A stretch of 64,000 nt of DNA from Corallincola holothuriorum (lineage in GTDB: Bacteria > Pseudomonadota > Gammaproteobacteria > Enterobacterales > Neiellaceae). The notes below the pieces were generated by a model. It searched no databases and was not told where the DNA came from. It saw only the letters and a list, made by a program, of their open reading frames with translations. A program made the translations under genes and the position numbers. The stretch lies in the NCBI RefSeq assembly GCF_003336225.1, contig NZ_QPID01000012.1:106459-170458 (forward strand). The letters run 5' to 3'. Of the stretch, positions 18,274 to 27,613 are shown one piece after another; within the stretch, counting starts at the first letter, position 1, and every line of letters starts with the position of its first letter.

Positions 18274-20250
18274 CTACTTCGCTACTGCCAATATATTAGG
18301 CCCCACGTCGTAAGTGTCCTGCACAACTTTAGCACCATAAGGAGACAAGTGCCCCCAGTCCCGATAGACAATATCACCATTAACAAACATTGAGCATATA
18401 TCGTCGCCGTCGCAAAGCACTTCTCTGAAATCAAAGACTCCCGCTTCCGAGCCCTTTATGACTTTTTCTAGAAATACATCTACTCGATTCTGAGGATGAG
18501 TGAAATTACAGTGCGATGTAGTTAAATCTCCATGTGCAGTATCTTCACTGCTAGAAACAAGCACTTTTTTTGCACATCTAAGTGTCTTGCTAGTTGAAGA
18601 GGGCATCGGACTAACGATCACAACCTTCTTTCCTGCCGCTCGTAAGCGCCTAACATCTTTCGATATAGCGTCTATATATTCTGAAATAGATACCTGTCGA
18701 ACCGTTTCTCCATCATAAGTTAACCTCTGATTAAAAGGCCAACTGAATGTTGAAGAGATCACAACATATTCAATACTATCTGTCTCTAATACATATTTAT
18801 AAGCGTCATTTGAAAATTTGTTACAACTTTCCGCCCATGCCCTATTATAAACTCCTGAGCTTTCAAAAGGAGTATAATTAGTATTAGGGAAACAAGAGGA
18901 CATCGTTGCTTGAACTAGCCCTTTCTCTCCTTCAGAAAAGAACTGCGTCAAATGTGCTGCGAAAGAGTCTCCCCACAAGAATACTTGTGCATCCGGCTTT
19001 GTTCTACAAATAGAAAACTTATTATCAAAAGCATTACAACCTGGATATGGCAAACCGTAATTTGGCTCCAAGGCCCCTTTATTGCTTGAAAACTTAGAAT
19101 AAAGCGTACCTTGCACTGAAACATTTGGATTAAAATGAAACATTAACCCGATAGCTATACAAGCAAATATACCTGATAAAGACCATGAAAATATTGCTTT
19201 TCTTTTTACTTTTTTCTTATCCCGAAAAGGAGCCTCAACATAACGCCAGCTAAGATAAGCCAATAATAGACTCAATCCAATACTTGCCACTTTCAATAAG
19301 AATGATTCTTCATTTAAGTCAGAGATTCTAAGAAATGCAAAAATTGGCTGATGCCAAAGATATAAGCTGTAAGAAATTAATCCTATGCTGACAAAAAACC
19401 TCGATGATAAGACGCGAGTAGTGATCGAGTTCTTACTTGAGAAACAGATGACTAAGCATGTCCCAACCACAGGGAGAACTGAGTAAAGACTAGGAAACGG
19501 CGTATTTTTATCATAAACGAAGACTGAAAGGAGGATAGCTAAAAGTCCAAATAAGGCCAAAATGCTTGACATCATACTGTCACGACAGTGTGATTTTATA
19601 TTTGGGAAGGCTAACGCAGCACCAAGTAATAGCTCCCATGCCCTAGTAGGCAATAGATAAAAATTTGCTGTCGGATGGTATCGCCATAAATATTCAGAAG
19701 ATAAAATAGACAAAATTATCATTATAAATATGACTATCAATATTTTGTCTTTAAATAACCGCCAAGCAACAGCTAGAAAAACTGGAAATATAATATAAAA
19801 CTGTTCTTCTACAGCCAAACTCCAAGTATGAAGCATTGGCAACTCTTCAGCAGAATTAGAGAAATAATTGGTGGTAAGCCAAAAGTATAAATTTGAAGAA
19901 AATGTAGCGACAGAGAAAACACTTTGGCCAAACAGCTTAATCTCATCTGGCAACATCAAGTGCCAAGCTAAAGGAATACTAACTAGTATAACAAAGAATA
20001 GTGCAGGTAATATTCTGCGAGCTCGTCGTTCATAGAATTTAAGTATCGAGTACGTTCCTTGTTGATGCTCTTTAAGAAGAATCGAAGTTATTAAATAACC
20101 AGATATAACAAAAAAGACATCAACACCTATAAATCCACCAGAAAAAATATCAAAACCTGCATGGAATAAAATAACAGGGAGAACAGCAACAGCTCTTAAA
20201 CCGTCAATCTCCGGCCGATAATCTATCGTATTTTTAGTATGTTCCTTCAC
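18274..20250 (-). CDS. O-acyltransferase, AT3 domain fused to SGNH domain (OafA/YrhL-like)
   Basis: A 658-residue inner-membrane protein. The N-terminal acyltransferase-3 domain has about 10-11 membrane segments and starts YRPEIDGLRAVAVLPVILFHAG, with the family His and the FSGGFIGVDVFFVISGYLIT motif. After a hinge near residue 375 there is a periplasmic SGNH esterase-like domain: VFLWGDSFAAHL holds the block I Gly-Asp-Ser and DWGHLSPYG holds the DxxH pair. Such AT3-SGNH proteins O-acetylate surface polysaccharides. It is the last gene of the minus-strand half and lies about 150 bases after its neighbour, so it may have its own promoter. Confidence 0.93.
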   Translation of the reverse strand: MKEHTKNTIDYRPEIDGLRAVAVLPVILFHAGFDIFSGGFIGVDVFFVISGYLITSILLKEHQQGTYSILKFYERRARRILPALFFVILVSIPLAWHLMLPDEIKLFGQSVFSVATFSSNLYFWLTTNYFSNSAEELPMLHTWSLAVEEQFYIIFPVFLAVAWRLFKDKILIVIFIMIILSILSSEYLWRYHPTANFYLLPTRAWELLLGAALAFPNIKSHCRDSMMSSILALFGLLAILLSVFVYDKNTPFPSLYSVLPVVGTCLVICFSSKNSITTRVLSSRFFVSIGLISYSLYLWHQPIFAFLRISDLNEESFLLKVASIGLSLLLAYLSWRYVEAPFRDKKKVKRKAIFSWSLSGIFACIAIGLMFHFNPNVSVQGTLYSKFSSNKGALEPNYGLPYPGCNAFDNKFSICRTKPDAQVFLWGDSFAAHLTQFFSEGEKGLVQATMSSCFPNTNYTPFESSGVYNRAWAESCNKFSNDAYKYVLETDSIEYVVISSTFSWPFNQRLTYDGETVRQVSISEYIDAISKDVRRLRAAGKKVVIVSPMPSSTSKTLRCAKKVLVSSSEDTAHGDLTTSHCNFTHPQNRVDVFLEKVIKGSEAGVFDFREVLCDGDDICSMFVNGDIVYRDWGHLSPYGAKVVQDTYDVGPNILAVAK

Positions 20251-20397
20251 TACTCACCTTGCTATCTATAAATACTACATAAGTCAGTCTTATAGTGGGC
20301 TTACCTATGCCTGCTTTAGCGAACTACTGATTGGCGCTTTGGAATGATGAGTCGTTTAACTAGATATCAGCACAAATGTCCTTATAAAATAAAGTCA

Positions 20398-21378
20398 TCA
20401 TTCTTCTTCCCGTACAACTTTCTGAGAACTAAACAAGCGACGAGAATAATTTTTTATCAAACCGATCATACGCCCAACGAAATAAACTTGATAAAGAACA
20501 TAACGCTGAGTTGTGATTGCGATACCAGAATGGTTACTTTCACTGCGTGTGTTTTTTACCATAGTAGCTAGCGCCGGGATCCCCAAAATAGCGGCAAGTG
20601 CAGCGACTACGAAAAACAGCGATGGATAGCCAAATATCAAGCTAATAAGGAGTACTGGCAACACAAAGACAGCAAGACTATATATATGCACTAACCAAAG
20701 TAGCTTATCGGTCTTAGTTCTTGCAGATTCTATCTGATAACTACCATGCCAAATCTGACGTTTCATCGTTGCCATTAGCGTTTTAGGATAGCCCAAGTGT
20801 ACAACTGCGCATTCCTTTAACTTAACAATGGTGTAGCCCGACAGTTTAACCCGATTTGATAGATCGTCGTCTTCACCCGCTGACATCGACTCATTAAATC
20901 CACCCAAGTCGTCAAAAATCGACTTTCGAACAATAAAACAGCTACCAGCTAGCGCTTTCACCACTTTACGTGGCACTGATTGGCTTGATGCCCATGCTTT
21001 CTCTACCCAACAGGCATCTTGAGCTGCCAAGCAGGCACCACCAACAGCACCAGTAGATTCATTCTCAAACTCTTTTACCGCGCTAAGCAGCCAGTTAGTG
21101 CCTACTTCACAATCACTGTCTACAAAGGCCAAAATATCACAGTCGCTCTTTAAAGCGCCGTAGTTTCTAACAGCTCCAACACGCACACCTGATTTCACCT
21201 CAACGTCAACGCCAAGCTTGCGACAGACTTTCACCGTATCATCGTCAGAACCATTATCAATCACACGGACATCGAACCTATCTTTCGGATAATCCAATTT
21301 TTCCAATGATAATAAGCATCGACCTATATATTCTTCTTCATTGAAAGCTGGAATAACAATAGAAACAAAAGGCAACAA
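20398..21378 (-). CDS. Family 2 glycosyltransferase with C-terminal membrane segments
   Basis: A 326-residue GT2 enzyme: FVSIVIPAFNEEEYIGRCLLSL, VIDNGSDDDTV, the DXD-type FVDSDCEVG and SAGEDDDLSNRVKLSGY. Two or three hydrophobic segments near residues 235-285 anchor it to the inner membrane. The start appears to be TTG 21378, with AAAGGGAG about 9 bases upstream; no in-frame ATG is available near it. The gap to the upstream CapK-like gene is about 115 bases. Confidence 0.88.
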   Translation of the reverse strand: MLPFVSIVIPAFNEEEYIGRCLLSLEKLDYPKDRFDVRVIDNGSDDDTVKVCRKLGVDVEVKSGVRVGAVRNYGALKSDCDILAFVDSDCEVGTNWLLSAVKEFENESTGAVGGACLAAQDACWVEKAWASSQSVPRKVVKALAGSCFIVRKSIFDDLGGFNESMSAGEDDDLSNRVKLSGYTIVKLKECAVVHLGYPKTLMATMKRQIWHGSYQIESARTKTDKLLWLVHIYSLAVFVLPVLLISLIFGYPSLFFVVAALAAILGIPALATMVKNTRSESNHSGIAITTQRYVLYQVYFVGRMIGLIKNYSRRLFSSQKVVREEE

Positions 21379-21493
21379 AATGCTTAACTCCCTTTAATTT
21401 TTACAAGCTGCAAAGATCATTTTATAGACGCAAAGACTATACTGGCCTTATTGATGCCAATGTCTAAAGCTACGCCGAAAATAGCATTGGTGA

Positions 21494-22879
21494 CTAATTA
21501 ATTTCCGAAATCACAGTTTTAAACTTCCCATTCGCGTTCTTCGGAATACTATCTAGGTACTCAAATCGAATCAGCATATTTGGTCCAGTACGTTTCGTGA
21601 TTTCATAACGCAGCGCATCTTCTGTGACCTGGTCGTATTCATCATTTTTCACTAGTCGAAACAGTAACTGGTTAGGTGCCTGCTGCACAATTTGAGTTTC
21701 ATAGATGCCACGTAGCCCCTTAAATATAGAGCCCATACGTCCTAACGGTCGCCCCTCCGGCGAGACTAGAGCGTCGTCGACCCTCCCTTCGAGCCGCTCC
21801 AACTTAGGAAATGCCCGACCACAGTCACATCTACTGTCACTCGGGACCAAGCAGTCGCCTAAACGGTAACGAATTAGCGGCATCGCTCGATTAACTAAAC
21901 CAGTACAGATGGCCTCACCAGTTTCCCCGGCATTGACCGGTACGTCGTCTGCGCCAAGCACTTCAAGGATCCCATGCTCGGGATGCACGTGCATATTTCC
22001 CTGTTCACACTGGGAGACAAATAGAGCCATTTCGGTGCAGCCATATTGATCAATCACTGGTGCGTCAAAACTAGCCTCAATCAAACTACGCTGATGGCAT
22101 AAGAGAGTTTCCGCGGTCGTAAACACGACCTTTGCCTTAACTCGTGGAAGGTTGTTCTGCGCAATATACTTGGCGATCGGATAGATACTCGACGGATAGC
22201 CAATAATTTCATCCGGTTGATAACGGATCAATTGCTCATAATAGGCAGGTAGATTAGCGTCAGCGAGGTGATGTGAGGACATTAACAGGTTGTGCTGGAA
22301 CCGATCATAGCGCCAAAAAGGTCCTGACGTCGCCGTTGGAGACATGATCACACGGCCAAACAGCGTCGCCCTGCGGCCAAGCGGTCCAACACCGAACCAA
22401 TGTCTTAAACGACTCCAAAAAGCATAATGTTCAGTCCGGCTATCAATATCAGAATAGATCGTAATCGGCGAACCGCTACTTCCGCTAGTATTTAGAGTAA
22501 AGTAACGACCACTAGCCAATATCCGCTCATCCACCAAAGATTGTGGATTTTCCCTCAATACCGATTTTTCCAGTACAGGAAACCAACTAAGTGCTGTGAG
22601 ATCTTTAATATCATCTGCATGGATCCCTTCAGCTTGGGCCCATTGCCGATAGTGGGGAACATGGGCAATTGCCATCCTTGCTAGTGCGACAAAGCGTTCA
22701 CTCTGTAACGCTCGAACACCATCAGCATCAAGCTTTTCACTAGTAAGTAAATCCTGAAGGTGCTGTTTTGCGGCGGGACTAAAGCGCTCTTGGCGGAGCT
22801 TCAACCCATAAGCAGTGACCAGCAAATTTTGGCACCATACAGGCGCCTGATAATAGAGCTTTTCCATCCAGGGAGACAC
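21494..22879 (-). CDS. CapK / phenylacetate-CoA ligase-like adenylate-forming protein
   Basis: A 461-residue member of the PaaK/CapK branch of adenylate-forming enzymes, often found in capsule and exosortase A loci. Seen in order: the P-loop-like NTSGSSGSPITIYSD, IGYPSSIYPIAKYI, the adenylate-binding DQYGCTEMALF and IRYRLGDCLVPS, then a Cys-rich CDCGRAFPKL that in this family can bind zinc. The true substrate is unknown. I start it at GTG 22879, one base after the stop of the upstream glycosyltransferase, because AGGGG lies 8 bases before it; an open frame reaching 22978 is inside that gene. Confidence 0.85.
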   Translation of the reverse strand: MSPWMEKLYYQAPVWCQNLLVTAYGLKLRQERFSPAAKQHLQDLLTSEKLDADGVRALQSERFVALARMAIAHVPHYRQWAQAEGIHADDIKDLTALSWFPVLEKSVLRENPQSLVDERILASGRYFTLNTSGSSGSPITIYSDIDSRTEHYAFWSRLRHWFGVGPLGRRATLFGRVIMSPTATSGPFWRYDRFQHNLLMSSHHLADANLPAYYEQLIRYQPDEIIGYPSSIYPIAKYIAQNNLPRVKAKVVFTTAETLLCHQRSLIEASFDAPVIDQYGCTEMALFVSQCEQGNMHVHPEHGILEVLGADDVPVNAGETGEAICTGLVNRAMPLIRYRLGDCLVPSDSRCDCGRAFPKLERLEGRVDDALVSPEGRPLGRMGSIFKGLRGIYETQIVQQAPNQLLFRLVKNDEYDQVTEDALRYEITKRTGPNMLIRFEYLDSIPKNANGKFKTVISEIN

Positions 22880-22880
22880 G

Positions 22881-24008
22881 TCAGTTACCCCTAACCATGT
22901 TTCGATATAAACGGAGATACGCGGTCCCCATGGCGTCAACGCTATAATGACGCTGCTGCCTTTCTCGGCCACACTCACCCAACAACGCAGCTTCTTCTGA
23001 ATCGGCCAATAATAGCTGCATTGACTTGGTCAGTTCTGATACATTAGCCGCAGGCACTAACTTCCCACATCTGCCCTTATCTAATACCTGCGGTATGGCA
23101 CCCACTTCAGATGCTATAATCGGCACACCCACCGCCATCGCCTCCAACAGGGCCATTGGCAACCCTTCAGTCAATGAAGGCATAACAAATAATTTTGCCT
23201 GTTGCAGTAGTAACGACACCTGCTTGCAGAAACCAGGCAACATCACCACATCCTTTAACCCCTGCTCAGCGATAAGTGACTCAAGCTCGGCCCGTTTTCC
23301 GCCTTCCCCTACGATTAGAATACGACAACCCGTATCGTTTCGGTAAACATCGGCAAATGCCTTAAGCAGCGTATCAAAGCCTTTCTCTCGCGATAGGCGC
23401 CCAACAGCGACAATTAGCTTATTAGTGGCACCAACAAAATCTTTAATAGCACCACTTTCCAACTCAGTATCTAAAGTGAGACGAGTAGACGTATCTAGGC
23501 CATTTGCGATCACCTGCGAGTGCGCCAAACCCAAGTTTTTCACTCTTGGATGAGCCAGAGTTTGCTCACTCACAAATACCACTTGTTCTAATCGAGAAAG
23601 CATTTTTCGGTCTAGCCACTCATAACACCACATACGGCTGCCGACAGGAGAGTGCACATAGCCGTGCACCGTCGTTATACAAGGCAAACGCCAACGCGTT
23701 GGTATAAGACCCATCAGAATATTGAATTTGTAGCCATGGCTGTGCAGCAAGTCCGCTTGCTCGGACTTGGCTAACTCGATAATTTTTCTTGCACCGGACA
23801 AATTAAGTCCGTTCTTCATTCGCAAACAAATCAACGGTAAGCCCGCGTTTTTAGCCGCTAGCTCCAATGCTTTTTCAGGCACACCGGTATCACCAACACT
23901 GACTATCGTTGCCTTGGTATCATGTTGATTGCAATAACGAACCAGCCCAAGCAACACCTGCTCGGCACCATACAGTCCGCCACTGTCTATCAGGTGCATT
24001 ACATGCAT
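22881..24008 (-). CDS. Family 4 glycosyltransferase
   Basis: A 375-residue GT-B enzyme. MHLIDSGGLYGAEQVLLGLVRY is the N-terminal acceptor loop, DLLHSHGYKFNILMGLIPT and TTVHGYVHSP follow. The donor domain has IVAVGRLSREKGFDTLLKAF, ILIVGEGGKRAELE, and the EX7E motif in FVMPSLTEGLPMALLEAMAVGVPIIAS with VGAIPQVL. It starts three bases after the stop of the GT2 gene upstream, with AGGAT as ribosome site. Confidence 0.92.
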   Translation of the reverse strand: MHVMHLIDSGGLYGAEQVLLGLVRYCNQHDTKATIVSVGDTGVPEKALELAAKNAGLPLICLRMKNGLNLSGARKIIELAKSEQADLLHSHGYKFNILMGLIPTRWRLPCITTVHGYVHSPVGSRMWCYEWLDRKMLSRLEQVVFVSEQTLAHPRVKNLGLAHSQVIANGLDTSTRLTLDTELESGAIKDFVGATNKLIVAVGRLSREKGFDTLLKAFADVYRNDTGCRILIVGEGGKRAELESLIAEQGLKDVVMLPGFCKQVSLLLQQAKLFVMPSLTEGLPMALLEAMAVGVPIIASEVGAIPQVLDKGRCGKLVPAANVSELTKSMQLLLADSEEAALLGECGRERQQRHYSVDAMGTAYLRLYRNMVRGN

Positions 24009-24011
24009 CGG

Positions 24012-25148
24012 CTATCCTACCCTGGGCTTCCAAAGCACCACTTTTTCACCCTTAGCAAAACGCAAAAAAGCATGCGCTGAAGCCACGTTGATCAGTGAAA
24101 AATAGTAAGGAATACTAAATAGGGCACCGCTTCCAGGCCGATAATGCCCTAGCAAGGCCAAGCCATAAAAGCCAAGCTGTAACAGCAACATCATGGCAAA
24201 GAACCCACCTTGCGATGCTAGCGGTAGATTGACTAGAAGTAACAGTACTTGCGGAATAAACGCTAAATAGCGTAGCAATTTATGGCTAAATAGCTGCCAT
24301 CTAAACAAACCGTCTTGACTGCCGCTAAAAAGTTGCCGCATGTCCCACAAGCCCCATAATGCGCGTAACCCAACTCTGACACGCATTCTGTACTCTCTTC
24401 CACTGTCGTCGAGAGCGTCTTCGCCGAGTAAGGCCCGAGCCTCATACACCACCCGATATCCTTGCTCCACCACTTTGAGCGGCTGCACAAAGTCAGGCAA
24501 CTGGTCGGCATTCATCGGCAGGTATAATTCTCGACGCATGCAATCAATGCCGCCATCAACACCAACCACAGAGCCGATATCAGTTTCCCACTGGCGCAGC
24601 GCATTTTCATATTTCATGTAGGCGCTGCAACCTTCCCCTGTCATACTACTTTCTGGATTACCGTAGATCATCTGACCGGTGACATAGCCGACATCAGGAT
24701 CGGCAAAATTTCTCACCAAGTGCGCAATCGCATCCTGCTTGTAAACGGAGTTGGCGTCAGAGAAAACAATGATTTCTCCGGTGGCTTCTGGTATGGCCAT
24801 ATTCAATGCCGACGTCTTCCCCGCCCTAGGGGTTTGTACCAATAACTTAACGCGACTATCTTCGGCAGCGAGTTTCAACACCAGCTCATCAGTACCATCA
24901 TCAGAGCCATCAGAAATCACTATCACTTCCAGCTTTTCAGCCGGGTAGGTTTGCGCAAGCTTGTTAGTAACGGTGGCCTCAATATGCTCCGCTTCATTAA
25001 ATGCAGCGATGAGGACCGTCACTGTCGGTTCGTTATCGTCTTTAGCTACCGGCCTCTGCTTTAACTGTGCCATCCAAGCAACAACCGTTGGATAACCAAA
25101 ATAGATATAAAATAACAACGCCAGTAGTAACCAAAATATTAATATCAT
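24012..25148 (-). CDS. Membrane-anchored family 2 glycosyltransferase
   Basis: A 378-residue processive-type GT2 protein. It has an N-terminal membrane helix (LIFWLLLALLFYIYFGYP), a catalytic domain with TVLIAAFNEAEHIEATV, VISDGSDDGTDELVL and IVFSDANSVYK (the DXD-like site), and a RMRVRVGLRALWGLWDMR segment matching the QxxRW-like product-binding region. Two or three more helices follow near residues 285-350. The layout is that of glycan chain synthases and fits the exosortase A polysaccharide loci. It follows the exosortase gene by 15 bases in one operon. Confidence 0.9.
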   Translation of the reverse strand: MILIFWLLLALLFYIYFGYPTVVAWMAQLKQRPVAKDDNEPTVTVLIAAFNEAEHIEATVTNKLAQTYPAEKLEVIVISDGSDDGTDELVLKLAAEDSRVKLLVQTPRAGKTSALNMAIPEATGEIIVFSDANSVYKQDAIAHLVRNFADPDVGYVTGQMIYGNPESSMTGEGCSAYMKYENALRQWETDIGSVVGVDGGIDCMRRELYLPMNADQLPDFVQPLKVVEQGYRVVYEARALLGEDALDDSGREYRMRVRVGLRALWGLWDMRQLFSGSQDGLFRWQLFSHKLLRYLAFIPQVLLLLVNLPLASQGGFFAMMLLLQLGFYGLALLGHYRPGSGALFSIPYYFSLINVASAHAFLRFAKGEKVVLWKPRVG

Positions 25149-25163
25149 TCTCTACTTATCTCT

Positions 25164-26678
25164 CTAATATTCAGGTTGACTGATGACCTGCCAACGCCCT
25201 GAATTTTGCTGTTGTAGGCGTGCACCACTTTCTGCCAACAGCTGATCTAATGCTTGCTGAGCTCGTTCACAATCTATCATGCAAGGCAGTTGCACGGAGA
25301 CCAGAGCTGCATCATAGCGACGCGCCAGCAGAGCCGGAAGTTCAGCTAGCTTAGCCAAATAAGCACTGGTAAACCCTTTTCCCCCAACACTCATCCAATA
25401 AGCGACTAACCAGACTTGGCGGCGTCCCGCTCTCGGCTCCACCTCCTGCACCCAAATCTCAGTGCCATCAGGCAACTGGCGCCGTTGACTTTCCAAAGTC
25501 ACCCAATGCTGACGGGCATACAGCCAGCGGTAAGGCATAAAGTCTTGCTTTACTTCCTGTTGCCAATAGAAAAAGCGTTCAATACGTACTGGTTGTCCTT
25601 CAATAGACAACAGTTGCTGATGATGTTCAGCACGCTCAATGTCCCGAAAATAGGCAGGGGTCATCTCGGGCACCAATGTCTCCTCTACATTATCAAAATG
25701 ACGTAATTCTTCAGGAGGAGAAAACTGAGCCGCCGGCGGAGCCGACAATAGGTAGCCGATGGATGCTGGCGCGGATATAAGCAGCACAGCACCCACTACT
25801 AAGGGTCCAAATGTATAACGGTTTTCTGGGGCAAGGCCTTTTGGCGCGACAGGTGCGCTGTTATCTCCCCGCCAACGAACTAAGAAGAACATCGCACTAA
25901 AAATGATGCCAAAGAGGACAAAACCATAAAGCTCGTGGTCCGAGAGCAAGCTACTTTGCATTTCTGAGAAATAACCTATCAAGACCAATGAATAGACACG
26001 TAGCCAGTTAGTTATCAAACCTAGCGCAACCCCCAATAACAGCAAGGCCAAACGCCATCGCCAATCTCGGAAGAAAAGCTGCCCACTCAGAAATGAAAAC
26101 GCAACACCGATAATCAGATAGCGCAAACCAGAACAACCATCCGCAACAGTAATAATCCCACTAGGGATATGGATTTCATTTCCTTGAATCAAGATCGGCA
26201 TCGACAAAAGCGACAGCAGCTCTGTGGTGACATATACCGTCAGCTCAATCAAGTAATCATTAAGATGATCCCAAATCGGAACAGCAAAACAAAACAACAG
26301 GGCAGCAAAGAAGGTGTAACGAGCTAGCGCTTTACCTGCAAATAGCGCGACAGAAAGCCACCATATCCAGGCAATCAACACTTGTTGCACAACAAGAATA
26401 TCCGTAGCTGCTGCTACCCACCACAGACCAAGCATCAAAAGTAAAGGGAACGCTGCGGGCAACCATGGCCCTACTGGCAACGAGCGAAATACAACACGTT
26501 GATCATGAAACCACCAGAGGATAACGGCCATTAATAGCAAGCCGTGACCATAACTCTCATCAAACCGCAACCAGCGATGCAGTAGCGTCCCAAATGTCGA
26601 CCAATACAGGGCGGCTACCAACAATGCTAAGGCGCCCGGTACGAGCAAACCTAAAGGTAATTTTTTTGCCGTCTCCAT
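25164..26678 (-). CDS. xrtA: Exosortase A with fused EpsI domain
   Basis: A 504-residue inner-membrane transpeptidase-like enzyme that processes and anchors PEP-CTERM proteins. About eight membrane helices cover residues 10-270. The proposed catalytic residues are all visible: Cys182 in ADGCSGLRYLIIG, Arg227 in LITNWLRVYSLVLIGY and His248 in LLSDHELYGFVLF. Residues after about 300 form a soluble EpsI-like domain, the usual fusion in exosortase A. The neighbouring deacetylase, TPR protein PrsT, PrsR and PrsK are its standard partners, which makes the assignment firm. No PEP-CTERM substrate is encoded in this window. Confidence 0.95.
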   Translation of the reverse strand: METAKKLPLGLLVPGALALLVAALYWSTFGTLLHRWLRFDESYGHGLLLMAVILWWFHDQRVVFRSLPVGPWLPAAFPLLLMLGLWWVAAATDILVVQQVLIAWIWWLSVALFAGKALARYTFFAALLFCFAVPIWDHLNDYLIELTVYVTTELLSLLSMPILIQGNEIHIPSGIITVADGCSGLRYLIIGVAFSFLSGQLFFRDWRWRLALLLLGVALGLITNWLRVYSLVLIGYFSEMQSSLLSDHELYGFVLFGIIFSAMFFLVRWRGDNSAPVAPKGLAPENRYTFGPLVVGAVLLISAPASIGYLLSAPPAAQFSPPEELRHFDNVEETLVPEMTPAYFRDIERAEHHQQLLSIEGQPVRIERFFYWQQEVKQDFMPYRWLYARQHWVTLESQRRQLPDGTEIWVQEVEPRAGRRQVWLVAYWMSVGGKGFTSAYLAKLAELPALLARRYDAALVSVQLPCMIDCERAQQALDQLLAESGARLQQQNSGRWQVISQPEY

Positions 26679-26730
26679 GACCGCACAACTCCATTTGTCA
26701 CTTTAATTAAGGCCAATGCCACGCATTGAC

Positions 26731-27609
26731 CTACGAAGCCTGTTTGACGCTGCGCCAATCTACCACCGGATAGGTTTTATCTGGCGTTAGATATAAGTCA
26801 GCCATGCTCTGCCACTGCAAACTATTGAGCAGTTTGGATAAGCGGGGCTCCATCCGGTCTAGGTTTAGGTAGTGCCTGAATTTAGATTTTCTAGAGGCGT
26901 CAACCATGCGAGGCTGTTCTGTATCCAGCTCCCACGGATGAAAATAAAACACCACTTGCCCATGGCGCTTAGCATGTTGCTTCAGTGCCCATTGCGAAAT
27001 CATTAACGGCAATAAGCGAAAATAACCGCCACCTGAAATGGGCAGGTTTTTTCCGCCCAAGGGCAAGGTGCTCGCAGGTATCTCAAGCAGCCCATTAGGC
27101 AACCGAAATGGTTCAGTCGGCGCGTTTGGCACACCATAGAGATCATGCTTAATCGGGTAGATGCTTGAACTGTATTGATGACCCGTCTCCATGATGATCT
27201 CATGGGCCCAATGATTGTCCTGGTCAATAGAGAAGCAGGGCGCGCGGTAGCCTTGTACCGCGCAGCCGCCAATATCCTCTAGGATCCCCTTGGCGCGAAC
27301 AATATCTTCACGAAATTGCTCGGGCGTTAACCCGCAAACATGTTGATGGGCATAGCCGTGACTGGCCACTTCATGTCCCGCAGCAAGGATATCTCTTACC
27401 AGCTCAGGTTCACGTTCAGCCACCCATCCTAAAATGAAGAATGTTGCTTTCGCATCATGCTGCTGAAATAGGCTGAGCGCCTTGCGCGTGCTACCCGCCA
27501 CCCTGCGCTCATAGCTATCCCACTTGTTACGATCAACGAGCTTAGCAAAGGCTTCAACCTGAAAGTAGTCCTCGACATCGATGGTCATCGCACCCTGTAA
27601 CTTAGACAT
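26731..27609 (-). CDS. XrtA-associated polysaccharide deacetylase
   Basis: A 292-residue CE4 family protein of the exosortase A-associated type. AMTIDVEDYFQVEAF is the subfamily N-terminus with the catalytic/metal Asp, TFFILGWVAEREPEL follows, and HEVASHGYAHQHV carries the metal-binding His pair. GYRAPCFSI and VVFYFHPWELDTEQPRM are further family motifs. ATG 27609 is chosen because AAGGAT lies 6 bases upstream and the conserved domain starts there; the open frame reaching 27720 is inside prsT. It probably deacetylates the exopolysaccharide or its lipid-linked precursor. Confidence 0.93.
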   Translation of the reverse strand: MSKLQGAMTIDVEDYFQVEAFAKLVDRNKWDSYERRVAGSTRKALSLFQQHDAKATFFILGWVAEREPELVRDILAAGHEVASHGYAHQHVCGLTPEQFREDIVRAKGILEDIGGCAVQGYRAPCFSIDQDNHWAHEIIMETGHQYSSSIYPIKHDLYGVPNAPTEPFRLPNGLLEIPASTLPLGGKNLPISGGGYFRLLPLMISQWALKQHAKRHGQVVFYFHPWELDTEQPRMVDASRKSKFRHYLNLDRMEPRLSKLLNSLQWQSMADLYLTPDKTYPVVDWRSVKQAS

Positions 27610-27613
27610 CAAG